DNA of 64,000 nucleotides from Streptomyces sp. NBC_00483 (GTDB lineage: Bacteria > Actinomycetota > Actinomycetes > Streptomycetales > Streptomycetaceae), in contig NZ_CP107880.1 in NCBI RefSeq assembly GCF_036013745.1, forward strand, positions 7,316,001 to 7,380,000. The letters are read 5' to 3'. The stretch's first letter is position 1; every line of letters begins with the position of its first letter. Positions 31,559 through 41,700 of this stretch are shown one piece after another. The position numbers and the translations under genes are program-made. The notes beneath the pieces are model-generated. The model saw only the letters and a list, made by a program, of their open reading frames with translations. It was not told the origin of the DNA and searched no databases.

Positions 31559-34500
31559 ATGCGCCCGATATCGCGTGCGGCCCTGGGCACGGCGACCGCC
31601 GTCGTCCTGGGCATCACCGCGGCCGTCCCGTCCGGGGCCCTGGAGGGGAGGGCCCCGGACGGCGGCCGGCCGCTCGTCGGCAGCCCCGCCGCCGCTGCCA
31701 AGAGCTCCGCGGTCACGGTCACGCTGGTCACAGGCGACCGCGTCGTCGTCACCACCGACGCCGAAGGACGCCCCACGGCGGCGGCCCTGCCCGCCGCCGA
31801 CGGCAGTACCCCGCTGCTGCAGACCAGGCAGTCGGGCAAGGACCTGTACGTCTACCCGGACAGCGCCGCGAAGGCGCTCGCCGGGGGCCGCGTCGACGAG
31901 GAACTCTTCAACGTCACCGGCCTGATCCGGCAGGGCTACGACGACCAGCACAGCGCGACGCTGCCGCTCATCGCCACCTACGACAAGTCCGTTGATGTGG
32001 CCCGTAGTACGCCCGCCGCACCGCGCGGCGCGCAGCGCGGCCTCGTCCTCGACCCGGTCGACGGCGTCGCGTTGAAGGCCGACAAGAAGAAGGCCGCCGA
32101 CTTCTGGGACGACGTCTCAAGTCCCCGCTCCCGCGCGGCCGGTGACCTGAAGAAGCTCTGGCTCGACGCCAAGGTCGAGTCACTCCTTGCCGACTCCACG
32201 AAGCAGGTGCACGCCGACGAGGCGTGGGCCGCGGGCTACGACGGCAAGGGCACCAAGGTCGCCGTCCTCGACACCGGCGTCGACACCGAACACCCCGACC
32301 TCAAGGGCCGCGTCGCCGAGTCGAAGAACTTCACCGACTCCGCCGACGCCGACGACCACCAGGGCCACGGCACCCACACCACGTCCACGGTCGGCGGCTC
32401 CGGAGCGGCGAGCGGCGGCAAGGAGAAGGGCGTCGCCCCGGGCGCCACGCTGCTCAACGGCAAGGTCCTCAACGACGGTGGATCCGGCGCCACTTCGTGG
32501 ATCATCGCCGGCATGCAGTGGGCCGTCGACCAGAAGGCCGACGTGGTGTCCATGTCGCTGGGCAACCCGGACGAGCTGGACTGTTCCGACCCCATGTCGC
32601 AGGCCACGCAGGAACTCGCGCGGTCCTCGAAGGACACGCTCTTCGTCATCGCGGCGGGCAACTCCGGGCCGACCCTCAACACGGTCTCCTCGCCGGGCTG
32701 CGTGCCCGAGGTGCTCACCGTCGGCGCCGTCGACAGCGACGACGAGACCGCGAGCTTCTCCAGCCGCAGCCCCGTGCGGCGCACCCACACCCTCAAGCCC
32801 GAGATCGCCGCGCCGGGCGTCGACATCAAGGCGGCCGCCGCGGGCGGCCGGGGCGTGTACGCGTACCAGTCCATGAGCGGTACGTCGATGGCGACGCCGC
32901 ACGTCGCGGGCGCCGCCGCCCTCGTCAAGCAGCGCCACCCCGACTGGACGGCGCAGCAGGTCAAGCAGGCGCTCGTCGCGTCCGCCGATGCCGACATCCC
33001 CGGTGACACCCGGGAGACCGGCGGCGGCCGGCTCGACGTGAAGGCCGCCGTCGACCAGAAGGTCCTCGGCGCGGGCGCCGTGCAGGGCGGCACCTTCAAC
33101 TGGCCGCAGGACAGCAGCGACCGCACCACCGTCCAGGTTCCGTACACCAACACCACTGACAAACCAGTGAAGTTGAGCCTCGACGTCGACGGTGTCACCG
33201 GCAACGACGGCTCCGCCGTGAAGTCCCCGGTCGCCCGGCTCGGCGCCCGGGCGGTCACCGTCCCGGCGGGCGGCACCGCCCAGGTCCCGCTGACCGTCGA
33301 CCCGACCGCACACCTCACGAAGGCCCAGTACGGCGACGTCACCGGCCGGATCCTCGCCACCGGGCCGGGCGGCGTGCACCTGAGCACCCCGTTCTCGCTG
33401 TACGTCCAGCCGGAGACGGTCACCCTGCGCGTCAAGGTGGTCGACCGGCAGGGGAATCCGGCCACCGCCGGTTCCTCGCTCGACCTCGTCGGCACCGACG
33501 ACGCGTCCGGCGAGCGGCGCGTCAACGACGGCGCCGCCGACCAGACGTACCAGGTCAGGCCGGGTGCGTACGCCCTGTCGGCGTTCGTCGCGACGCCGGA
33601 GACCGAGGGCACGCTGATCGGGTCCGCGACGTTCCTGGGGCGTCCGCAGCTGAACCTGACCAAGGACACCACCGTCGTCCTCGACGCCCGCAAGGCCCAC
33701 AGGCTGAGCGTGCAGACGGACCGGGAGAGCGAGGTGCGCGGCGCCACCCTCGGGTTCGCCCGCACCTTCGGCGAGGACAACTGGCTGCACGCGGCGAGCA
33801 TTCAGGGATCGCGCACCGTGCGCGGGTACTACGCCGATGTCCAGGGCGAGGTCCGTGACGGCGACTTCGAGTTCGACAGCTTCTGGCGCGCGGCCGCCCC
33901 GCAGATCAGCGAGTTCGGTGTGGTCGACGGGCCCGCGCTGCACCCGGTGACCGGCTCCACGAACTCCTCGAACCTCGACGGTACGGGGACCTCCGAGGTC
34001 GTCTCCGCGGGGGCCGGGACCGCCGATGAACTGGCCGCCGCCAAGGGCAAGTTGGCGTTGGTCAAGCTGCCCGAGGGCGGCTCCGCGAGCACGGTCGCGC
34101 AGGCCGCGATCAAGGCGGGCGTCAAGGGGGTCGTCCTGTACCGGGAGGCCGCGGGCCGCTGGTACCCGACCGTCGGCTTCGTCGGCGCGCAGATCTCGAT
34201 GCTCGGCCTTGAGAAGGCGGAGGGCGCGGCGCTCGCCGGGCGGATCGCGGCCGGGACCACGACACTCCGCTGGAAGGCGACGGCGAAGAGCCCGTACGTG
34301 TACACGCTCGCGTTCCCCGAGACCGGGCAGATCCGCGACGACCGCGGCTACCGGGTGTCGGACCGGAACCTCGCCACGAACAAGGCCACGTACAAGGCGA
34401 TGGGCGCGGCCACGGACTACGTCGACCTGCCGTCGGTGTCCCGGCCCACCGGACTGACCACATCCTTCGGGGACTTCGCCCTGGTCGCCGCGCCGTCCAC

Positions 34501-35314
34501 CCGCACCGAGCTGTACTCGCCCGGTGCGACCGGCTACGGCCACCAGGTGTCCAGCAGCTTCCCGTGGGGCGAGTTCATGATCGACCCGGTACGGACGTAC
34601 GAGAAGGGGGAGAAGCGCGCCGAGGAGTGGTACGGCGGCGCGATGGCCCCCACCACGCCGCTCGACGCCTCCGGCAAGCAGACGCTCGCCGCGGAACGCC
34701 AGGGCAACCTGATCGGCGTCGCCCCCGGATTCTGGGGAGACGGTGAACACCAGGGCGTCCAGGGCTCGTTCGGCGACATCGGCGGCGTCGAGCTCAAGCG
34801 GAACGGGGAGACCGTGGGCTCCTCCGGCTGGCCGTACGGCGCCTTCACGGTCCCGTCCGGAGACGCGGCGTACGAACTCACGCTGAACACAATGAAGTTG
34901 AACGGCGGCAAGACCTGGCTCCGTTCCCCGCAGACCACGACGACATGGTCGTTCCGCTCGCGCGAGGAGGGGAACACGTACTCGCAGGGCATCCCGCTGC
35001 TCTTCCCGCGGATGACGTTCCCCGAGGACGGCATGAAGACGCTCGTCGCGAAGGACGGCCAGAAGGTCGCCCTGACGGCGACGGGTCACGCGGGCTACGA
35101 GCCGGGCGCCCTGACGAAGGCCGCGCTCTCGTACTCGTACGACGGCGGGGAGACCTGGACCGAGGCGAAGACCTCGAAGCGGGACGGCAAGTGGACCGCG
35201 ACGGTCGACCACGCGGGGGCCTCCGGCAAGCAGGTCACCCTCAAGGTCCAACTGACGGACGCGAAGGGCAACTCGGTCACGCAGACGGTGAACCGGGCGT
35301 ACGACGTGCATTAG
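31559..35314 (+). CDS. Secreted S8 (subtilisin-like) serine protease, 1251 aa (module 2)
   Basis: An extracellular peptidase with a signal peptide at residues 1-28 (AALGTATAVVLGITAAVPSG) and a prodomain-like region to about 215. The triad is D238 in AVLDTGVD, H270 in HQGHGTH and S443 in GTSMATP, with oxyanion Asn 368 in AAGNSG. The C-terminal 750 residues hold beta-sandwich domains and a PA-like insert (VKGVVLYREAAG). KLWLDGRVEASLAD in module 1 matches KLWLDAKVESLLAD here, and AASDGKEKGAAPGA matches AASGGKEKGVAPGA, so the two proteases are paralogues. ATG 31559 follows GGGGAGAG. It is divergent from its probable regulator; a hairpin terminates it. Confidence 0.93.
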   Translation: MRPISRAALGTATAVVLGITAAVPSGALEGRAPDGGRPLVGSPAAAAKSSAVTVTLVTGDRVVVTTDAEGRPTAAALPAADGSTPLLQTRQSGKDLYVYPDSAAKALAGGRVDEELFNVTGLIRQGYDDQHSATLPLIATYDKSVDVARSTPAAPRGAQRGLVLDPVDGVALKADKKKAADFWDDVSSPRSRAAGDLKKLWLDAKVESLLADSTKQVHADEAWAAGYDGKGTKVAVLDTGVDTEHPDLKGRVAESKNFTDSADADDHQGHGTHTTSTVGGSGAASGGKEKGVAPGATLLNGKVLNDGGSGATSWIIAGMQWAVDQKADVVSMSLGNPDELDCSDPMSQATQELARSSKDTLFVIAAGNSGPTLNTVSSPGCVPEVLTVGAVDSDDETASFSSRSPVRRTHTLKPEIAAPGVDIKAAAAGGRGVYAYQSMSGTSMATPHVAGAAALVKQRHPDWTAQQVKQALVASADADIPGDTRETGGGRLDVKAAVDQKVLGAGAVQGGTFNWPQDSSDRTTVQVPYTNTTDKPVKLSLDVDGVTGNDGSAVKSPVARLGARAVTVPAGGTAQVPLTVDPTAHLTKAQYGDVTGRILATGPGGVHLSTPFSLYVQPETVTLRVKVVDRQGNPATAGSSLDLVGTDDASGERRVNDGAADQTYQVRPGAYALSAFVATPETEGTLIGSATFLGRPQLNLTKDTTVVLDARKAHRLSVQTDRESEVRGATLGFARTFGEDNWLHAASIQGSRTVRGYYADVQGEVRDGDFEFDSFWRAAAPQISEFGVVDGPALHPVTGSTNSSNLDGTGTSEVVSAGAGTADELAAAKGKLALVKLPEGGSASTVAQAAIKAGVKGVVLYREAAGRWYPTVGFVGAQISMLGLEKAEGAALAGRIAAGTTTLRWKATAKSPYVYTLAFPETGQIRDDRGYRVSDRNLATNKATYKAMGAATDYVDLPSVSRPTGLTTSFGDFALVAAPSTRTELYSPGATGYGHQVSSSFPWGEFMIDPVRTYEKGEKRAEEWYGGAMAPTTPLDASGKQTLAAERQGNLIGVAPGFWGDGEHQGVQGSFGDIGGVELKRNGETVGSSGWPYGAFTVPSGDAAYELTLNTMKLNGGKTWLRSPQTTTTWSFRSREEGNTYSQGIPLLFPRMTFPEDGMKTLVAKDGQKVALTATGHAGYEPGALTKAALSYSYDGGETWTEAKTSKRDGKWTATVDHAGASGKQVTLKVQLTDAKGNSVTQTVNRAYDVH

Positions 35315-35334
35315 TTCGGACGCTCACCCGATCC

Positions 35335-35382
35335 GGTCCGCCGGGTGGTCCTCCCGTGGGGGGTAGGGCCGCCCGGCGGGCC
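35335..35382 (+). terminator. Terminator after S8 protease 2
   Basis: GGTCCGCCGGG (35335-35345) pairs with CCCGGCGGGCC (35372-35382), 11 bp with one G-U pair, followed by a T-containing stretch (CATTTCGGTGGGCTTTTCCC). Confidence 0.5.
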
Positions 35383-35445
35383 CATTTCGGTGGGCTTTTC
35401 CCGATGCCCCGTTTTCGTACGGCCCGTGCCGTGGACAATGAGGGC

Positions 35446-36954
35446 ATGAGCCAGCAGGGGGAGAGGCCCACCGGTCACCCGGCCCAAGGGGACGACTGGT
35501 GGGGGAAGTTGTACGACAACGAGGCCGCCGCCGAGGACACCGGGCCCACTCCGGCCCCGGACACCCTGGACGACCGCTTCAGCTCGGCCGGCGCGGTCGC
35601 GTCCCCGCACTCTCCGCCGCCCCCGGCCCCACCGGCCGTCGACGACCCACCCGTGCCGGAGCCCCGCCACGCCCCGTACCCGGAAACACACCACGTCTGG
35701 ACCACCCCACCCGTCCCGGACGAACCCGGCGCCGACGCACCCGAGGCGGAACCACCGCCACCTCCGGAAGCTGCGCCACCCCTGCCGGAGGCTCCGCCCC
35801 CGCCCGAAGCCGCGCCACCCCTGCCGGAGACGCCTCAGTCCGCAGCCGTGCCGCCCCTGCCCGAAGCGCCTCCCCCTCCGCCGGAAGCACCCCGCGTAGA
35901 AGCCCCACCGGCCCCTCCGGAGGCACCCCCACTCCCGCCGGAGGCTCCTCGCGCCGAAGAGACCGACCCGGCCCCGCCGCAAGCGGACCCCGTCATCTAC
36001 GTAGGCGACGGTCCGCCCACCTACGACGCCGAGCCCAGCGCTCTTCCTCTCGCCGATCCGGAGGATCTGGACGATCTCGTCGCGGACACCGTGCTCGACG
36101 GGGCGCGGTGCGGGGTGTCGACCTTGCGGGCCGTGTCCGTGCGGGGGGACTCCGCGCGGTACCGGGGCGAGCTGCGGCGCGACAGTCTGCTCACCGCGCG
36201 GTTCGGGAGCGGGTCCACGGCGCTGATCCTCGTGGCGATGGCCACCGGCGCCCGCGCCACGCCCGGCGCGCACCGGGCCGCCGCCGAGGTCTGCGAGTGG
36301 ATCGGGCGGGCCGTCGGGCTCAGCCACACGCGGCTCGCGGAGGACGTGCGGGCGGGCCGCAGGGGCGACCTCAAGTCGGGCCTGCACCGGCTCACCGACC
36401 GCAGCCTCGGCAAGCTGCGGGCCGGCGCCACCGAACAGGGCCTGGACCCGGAGCAGTACGCCGCGACGCTGCGCTGCCTGCTGCTGCCCGCCGACCCGGC
36501 GTGCCGCACCCGCGTGTTCTTCGGCGTCGGCGAGGGCGGACTCTTCCGGTTGCGGGACGGGGAGTGGCGGGACATAGAGCCGAGCGTCGCCGAGCAGAGC
36601 GGCGAACCCGTCGTCGGCTTCGGTTCGACGCCGCCGGCCGAGACACCGGACGGCGACCGGCTCACGATGGACCTCAACATCACGACGCCCCCGAGCCCCT
36701 ACGAGCCCGCGCCCCCGCCGCCCCGCGACGCCTTCCGGTTCCGCGCCTCCGTCGCCCGACCGGGGGACACGCTGCTGCTGTGCTCGCCGGGCCTCGCCGA
36801 ACCGCTCCGCGGAGAGCCGGATCTCGCCCGCCACCTGGCGAACAGGTGGGCGGACGCCGATCCTCCGGGTCTCGCCACGTTCCTCGCGGACACCCAGGTC
36901 CGGGTGAAGGGATACGCCGACGACCGAACGGCTGCGGCCGTCTGGGAGGCGTGA
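35446..36954 (+). CDS. Proline-rich PP2C-like phosphatase-domain protein
   Basis: About 502 residues. Residues 75-185 are a Pro/Glu/Ala-rich linker built from PPPPEAAPPLPEA-like repeats. The globular part (about 205-500) resembles divergent PP2C Ser/Thr phosphatases: STLRAVSVRGDSARYRGELR, STALILVAMATG, RVFFGVGEGGLFRLRDGEW and DTLLLCSPGLAEPL. The canonical metal-binding DG and GGH motifs are not evident, so catalysis is uncertain. ATG 35446 has GAGGG nearby. The long disordered N-terminus could tether the domain to partners. The gene stands alone after the protease terminator. Confidence 0.72.
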   Translation: MSQQGERPTGHPAQGDDWWGKLYDNEAAAEDTGPTPAPDTLDDRFSSAGAVASPHSPPPPAPPAVDDPPVPEPRHAPYPETHHVWTTPPVPDEPGADAPEAEPPPPPEAAPPLPEAPPPPEAAPPLPETPQSAAVPPLPEAPPPPPEAPRVEAPPAPPEAPPLPPEAPRAEETDPAPPQADPVIYVGDGPPTYDAEPSALPLADPEDLDDLVADTVLDGARCGVSTLRAVSVRGDSARYRGELRRDSLLTARFGSGSTALILVAMATGARATPGAHRAAAEVCEWIGRAVGLSHTRLAEDVRAGRRGDLKSGLHRLTDRSLGKLRAGATEQGLDPEQYAATLRCLLLPADPACRTRVFFGVGEGGLFRLRDGEWRDIEPSVAEQSGEPVVGFGSTPPAETPDGDRLTMDLNITTPPSPYEPAPPPPRDAFRFRASVARPGDTLLLCSPGLAEPLRGEPDLARHLANRWADADPPGLATFLADTQVRVKGYADDRTAAAVWEA

Positions 36955-37034
36955 GCACGCCCCGTATGAATTCATGGAACACGGAAGAGCTGAGAAGCAA
37001 CGCGGAGACCGGGTTCCGAAAGGGCGCGTGAGTC

Positions 37035-38780
37035 ATGGCCAAGCAGAACGTCGCCGAGCAGTTCGTCGACATCCTCGTCCGCGCGGGCGTCGAGCGCATG
37101 TACGGAGTCGTGGGCGACAGCCTCAATCCGGTCGTCGACGCGATCCGGCGCAACGACGCGATCGACTGGGTCCACGTACGGCACGAGGAGACCGCCGCCT
37201 TTGCCGCAGGCGCGGAAGCGCAGGTCACCGGAAAGCTGACCGCGTGCGCCGGGTCCTGCGGGCCCGGCAATCTGCACCTCATCAACGGCCTCTACGACGC
37301 CCACCGCTCGATGGCCCCGGTCCTCGCCCTCGCCTCGCACATTCCGTCCAGCGAGATCGGCCTCGGCTTCTTCCAGGAGACCCACCCCGACCGGCTGTTC
37401 TCCGAGTGCTCGCACTACAGCGAGATGATCTCCAGCCCGAAGCAGATGCCGCGCGTCCTGCAGACCGCCATCCAGAACGCCGTCGGCCGGTCCGGCGTCA
37501 GCGTCGTGACCCTCCCCGGCGACGTCGCCGACGAAGCCGCGCCCGAGACGTCCATCGAGACCGCGATCGTCACCTCCCGGCCGAGCATCCGCCCCGGCGA
37601 CGCCGAGATCGACAAGCTTGTCGAGCTGATCGACGAGGCCGGCAAGGTCACCCTGTTCTGCGGCAGCGGCACCGCGGGCGCGCACGCCGAGGTCATGGAG
37701 TTCGCCGAGAAGATCAAGTCGCCGGTCGGCCACGCGCTGCGCGGCAAGGAGTGGATCCAGTACGACAACCCGTACGACGTGGGCATGAGCGGGCTGCTCG
37801 GGTACGGCGCCGCGTACGAGGCCACCCACGAGTGCGATCTGCTGATCCTGCTTGGCACCGACTTCCCGTACAACGCCTTCCTGCCGCAGAAGGACGTCAA
37901 GATCGTCCAGGTCGACGTGCGGCCCGAGCACCTCGGCAGGCGCTCCAAGCTGGACCTCGCGGTCTGGGGCGACGTACGCGAGACGCTGCGCTGCCTCACG
38001 CCGCGCGTGAAGCCCAAGTCGAACCGCAAGTTCCTCGACCGGATGCTGAAGAAGCACGCCGACGCGCTCGAAGGCGTCGTGAAGGCGTACACGCGCAAGG
38101 TCGAGAAGCACACCCCCATCCACCCCGAGTACGTCGCCTCCGTCGTCGACGAACTCGCCGCCGAGGACGCCGTGTTCACGGTCGACACCGGCATGTGCAA
38201 CGTCTGGGCGGCCCGCTACATCTCGCCCAACGGGCGCCGCCGCGTCATCGGCTCGTTCTCGCACGGCTCGATGGCGAACGCGCTGCCGATGGCGATCGGC
38301 GCCCAGTTCACCGACCGGAACCGGCAGGTCGTCTCGATGTCGGGCGACGGCGGGTTCTCGATGCTGATGGGCGACTTCCTCACCCTCGTCCAGTACGACC
38401 TGCCGGTGAAGGTCGTCCTCTTCAACAACTCCTCTCTGGGAATGGTCGAGTTGGAGATGCTGGTGGCCGGGCTCCCCTCGTACGGGACGACCAACAAGAA
38501 CCCCGACTTCGCCGCGATCGCCCGCGCCGCCGGTGCCTACGGCGTCCGCGTCGAGAAGCCGAAGCAGCTCGCGGGCGCGCTCAAGGACGCGTTCAGGCAC
38601 AAGGGGCCCGCGCTGATCGATGTCGTCACCGATCCCAACGCCCTGTCCATCCCGCCGAAGATCAGCGCCGAGATGGTCACGGGCTTCGCCCTCTCCGCCT
38701 CGAAGATCGTCCTCGACGGCGGAGTGGGCCGGATGGTGCAGATGGCCCGCTCCAACCTCCGCAACATGCCGCGTCCCTGA
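37035..38780 (+). CDS. poxB: Thiamine-diphosphate-dependent pyruvate dehydrogenase (quinone), PoxB-like
   Basis: A 581-residue ThDP enzyme expected to decarboxylate pyruvate to acetate and pass electrons to quinone at the membrane. The N-terminal Pyr domain has the catalytic Glu in VRHEETAAFAAG. The middle FAD domain spans about 190-350 (LLGTDFPYNAFLPQKDVKIV). The PP domain carries the cofactor motif SGDGGFSMLMGDF ending in FNNSSLG. Length is close to E. coli PoxB (572). Acetolactate synthase is the main alternative, but the FGFFQETHP-like segment (GLGFFQETHPDRLF) and C-terminus favour PoxB. The ribosome binding site is poor. It converges on the mannosidase with only 10 bp between stops and no terminator. 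Confidence 0.88.
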   Translation: MAKQNVAEQFVDILVRAGVERMYGVVGDSLNPVVDAIRRNDAIDWVHVRHEETAAFAAGAEAQVTGKLTACAGSCGPGNLHLINGLYDAHRSMAPVLALASHIPSSEIGLGFFQETHPDRLFSECSHYSEMISSPKQMPRVLQTAIQNAVGRSGVSVVTLPGDVADEAAPETSIETAIVTSRPSIRPGDAEIDKLVELIDEAGKVTLFCGSGTAGAHAEVMEFAEKIKSPVGHALRGKEWIQYDNPYDVGMSGLLGYGAAYEATHECDLLILLGTDFPYNAFLPQKDVKIVQVDVRPEHLGRRSKLDLAVWGDVRETLRCLTPRVKPKSNRKFLDRMLKKHADALEGVVKAYTRKVEKHTPIHPEYVASVVDELAAEDAVFTVDTGMCNVWAARYISPNGRRRVIGSFSHGSMANALPMAIGAQFTDRNRQVVSMSGDGGFSMLMGDFLTLVQYDLPVKVVLFNNSSLGMVELEMLVAGLPSYGTTNKNPDFAAIARAAGAYGVRVEKPKQLAGALKDAFRHKGPALIDVVTDPNALSIPPKISAEMVTGFALSASKIVLDGGVGRMVQMARSNLRNMPRP

Positions 38781-38790
38781 AGCCTCCGCA

Positions 38791-41700
38791 TCACACCGGC
38801 CGCAGCCGCAGCGTCAGGATCTGGAACGGGCGCAGGGACAGGGCGAGACCGGCGTCCGAGGTGTCGGCCGCGTGCAGCGGGCGCTCCAGGAGGTCCGTCT
38901 CGTCCGCGCCCGCCACCGGGAACGCCGCCGTGAGCGTCGCGTTCGCACGCCCGCCCCGCGACTCGTAGAGCCGCACCACGACATCCCCGCTGCGGTCCTC
39001 CGCGAGCTTCACGGACTCCACCGTGACCGCCGGGTTGTCGACCGCGACCAGCGGCGTCACGGCGGGCGCGGGCGCGATCCGCAGCGGCAGGTTCAGGGCG
39101 AGCCCCTCCGCCACCGCGTCGCCGGTCGTCGCGCCCGGCAGCAGCGCGTACGTGAAGCGGTGCGTGCCCAGGTCCGTCTCCGGGTCGGGGGAGTGCGGGG
39201 CGCGAAGGAGCGTGAGGCGGACCGTGGTGCCGAGGCCCTCGTCGTGCGCGGCGCGCGTCACGTCGTGGCCGTACGTGGAGTCGTTGAGCAGCGCGACCCC
39301 GTAGCCCTCCTCCGCGACCCGCAGCCAGCGGTGCGCGCAGATCTCGTAACGGGCCGCGTCCCAGCCGGTGTTGGCGTGCGTGGGCCGGTTGACGTGGCCG
39401 AACTGGATCTCGGCCGACGACCGCTCCGCGTGCACGTCCAGCGGGAACGCCGCCTTCAGGACCTTCTCCGACTCCTGCCAGTCGATGTCCGTGACGACAT
39501 CGAGGCGCCGGCTGTCCGCGGCGAGCCGGTACTCCTGCGTGATCCGGGACTTCCCGAAGTGGCGGGTGACGCGCACGGAGACCCGCAGCGGGCCCTCCTC
39601 GACCAGCTCCACCGACTCGGCGCGGGTGAGGTCGGTGCGGGTGTTTCGGTAGTGGGCGTCCAGGTCCCAGGCGTCGTACTGCGTGGGGTGGTCGGGGTGC
39701 AGTTGCAGCAGGTTGCCGCGGCTGCCGGGAGCGAGCGTCTCGCGGCCGCCGTCCCTCAAGTCCCGTACGGAGGTGAGGAGTCCGTCGCTGTCGATCGTCA
39801 CGGTGAGGTGTTCGTTGGCGAGGATGATCGAGTCCGTCTCCCGCGTCGCCGCCGCGTGCGCGCCCGGTCCGTGCGTCTGTCCGGCGGCCTCGGTGAGGGA
39901 GCGGGCGCCGAGCCCATCGACGTTCACGTGCGTCAACTGCCCGTCGTGGGCGACGACTTCGCTGCGCGGGTACGGCGAGGCGTTGAGTGCCGACGGCGCG
40001 GACCCGCCGAGGCGGTGTACGGCTCCGGTGGTGATGTCGTCCAGTTCCGCGAGTACCTGGGCGTAGGTCTCCCGGGCCTCCCGGTGGACCCAGGCGATCG
40101 ACGAGCCCGGCAGGATGTCGTGGAACTGGTGCAGCAGTACCGTCTTCCAGATCCGGTCGAGTGCGTCGTACGGATAGGCGTAGTCCGCGTCGTGCAGGGC
40201 GGCGGCCGTGCACCACAACTCGGCCTCGCGCAGGGCGTGTTCGGAGCGGCGGTTGCCCTGTTTCGTCTTCGCTTGTGTGGTGTACGTGGCGCGGTGCATC
40301 TCCAGGTACAGCTCGCCGGACCAGACGGGGGCCTTCGCGCCGTACTCCTCGTGCGCGGCCTCGAAGAACGCGGCCGGCTTCTCGATGTCGACGCGCGGCG
40401 ATCCCTCCAGCGAGCGCAGCCGGCGCGCCTTCTCCAGCATCTCGCGGGTCGGGCCGCCCCCGCCGTCGCCCCAGCCGAACGGGACGAGGGAGCGGGACGC
40501 GCCGCCCTTCTCCGCGAAGTTCCGCTCGGCGTGGGCCAGTTCGTTGGCGTGGAACTGTGCGTTGTAGGTGTCCACGGGCGGGAAGTGCGTGAACACCCGC
40601 GTGCCGTCGATGCCCTCCCACCAGAACGTGTGGTGCGGCATCTTGTTCGTCTGGTTCCAGCTCAGCTTCTGCGTCAGGAACCACTTGGCACCCGCGAGCT
40701 TCGCCAACTGCGGGAAAGCGGCCGTGTATCCGAAGGAGTCAGGGAGCCAGATCTCCTCCGTCTCCACGCCCAGCTCGTCCTGGAAGAACCGCTTGCCGTG
40801 CACCAGCTGACGCGCGAGGGCCTCGCCGCCGGGCATGTTGGCGTCCGACTCCACCCACATCGAGCCGACCGGGGACCAGTTCCCGTCCGCGACCGCCTTC
40901 TTGATGCGCTCCCAGATGTGCGGCTGGTGCTCCTTCACCCACGCGTACTGCTGCGCCTGCGAGCAGGCGAAGACCAGCTCCGGGTAGTCGCGGGCCAGCG
41001 CCGTGACGTTCGCGAACGTGCGCGAGGCCTTGCGGACCGTCTCGCGCAGCGGCCACAGCCACGCCGAGTCGATGTGCGCGTGCCCGGCCGCCGAGACCCG
41101 GTGCGCGCTCGCGTGCGCGGGACGGGACAGCACCTCGGCCAGCTCGGTGCGGGCCGCCGCCGCGGTGCCGGGGACATCGTGCAGATCGAGGGCGTCCAGC
41201 ATCCGCTCCAGGGCGCGCAGGATGTCGTGGCGCCTGGCCCGGTCCGCGTCCAGCTCGTGCATCAGCTCCGAGAGCACCTCGACGTCCAGGACGAGATGCC
41301 AGACCTCCTCGTCGAGTACGGCCAGATCGGCAGAGCGGAATCGGTAGTTGGGGCGATCCCCTGCGGTCAGTACGTCACCGAGGAAGGTGGGTTCGAAGTC
41401 CCGCAGCACCGTCGGATTGGCCGCCGCCTCGAGGAGCAGATGCACCGGCTCCCCGCCGGCCGCGCGCGCCGCGATCGTCAGATGCCGGTTGCGCGGGTGG
41501 ATGCCCTTGAGGGGTACACCCGACGCGTCGTACAGCAGTCCCTCCGCCTGGAAGCCGGGCCCCTGCCCGGAGAATCCGGGGTCGACGACCGCCTCGACGT
41601 GCCGCCCCTCCCACTCCTCGGGCACCCGCCCCTCCAGGCGGAACCAACTCGTCGACCACGGCTTTCCCCACGCGGTGCCGGTCTCGAAGGGCTCGTACGT

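Noticed and set aside
32180..35311. 1043-codon open frame antisense to S8 protease 2, and similar long antisense frames such as 52683-55904
   Set aside because: They are the mirror of strongly G/C-ending codons in the real gene. The proteins are low-complexity Arg/Gly/Ala/Val strings with no motif, while the opposite strand has a complete catalytic triad or conserved transporter motifs.
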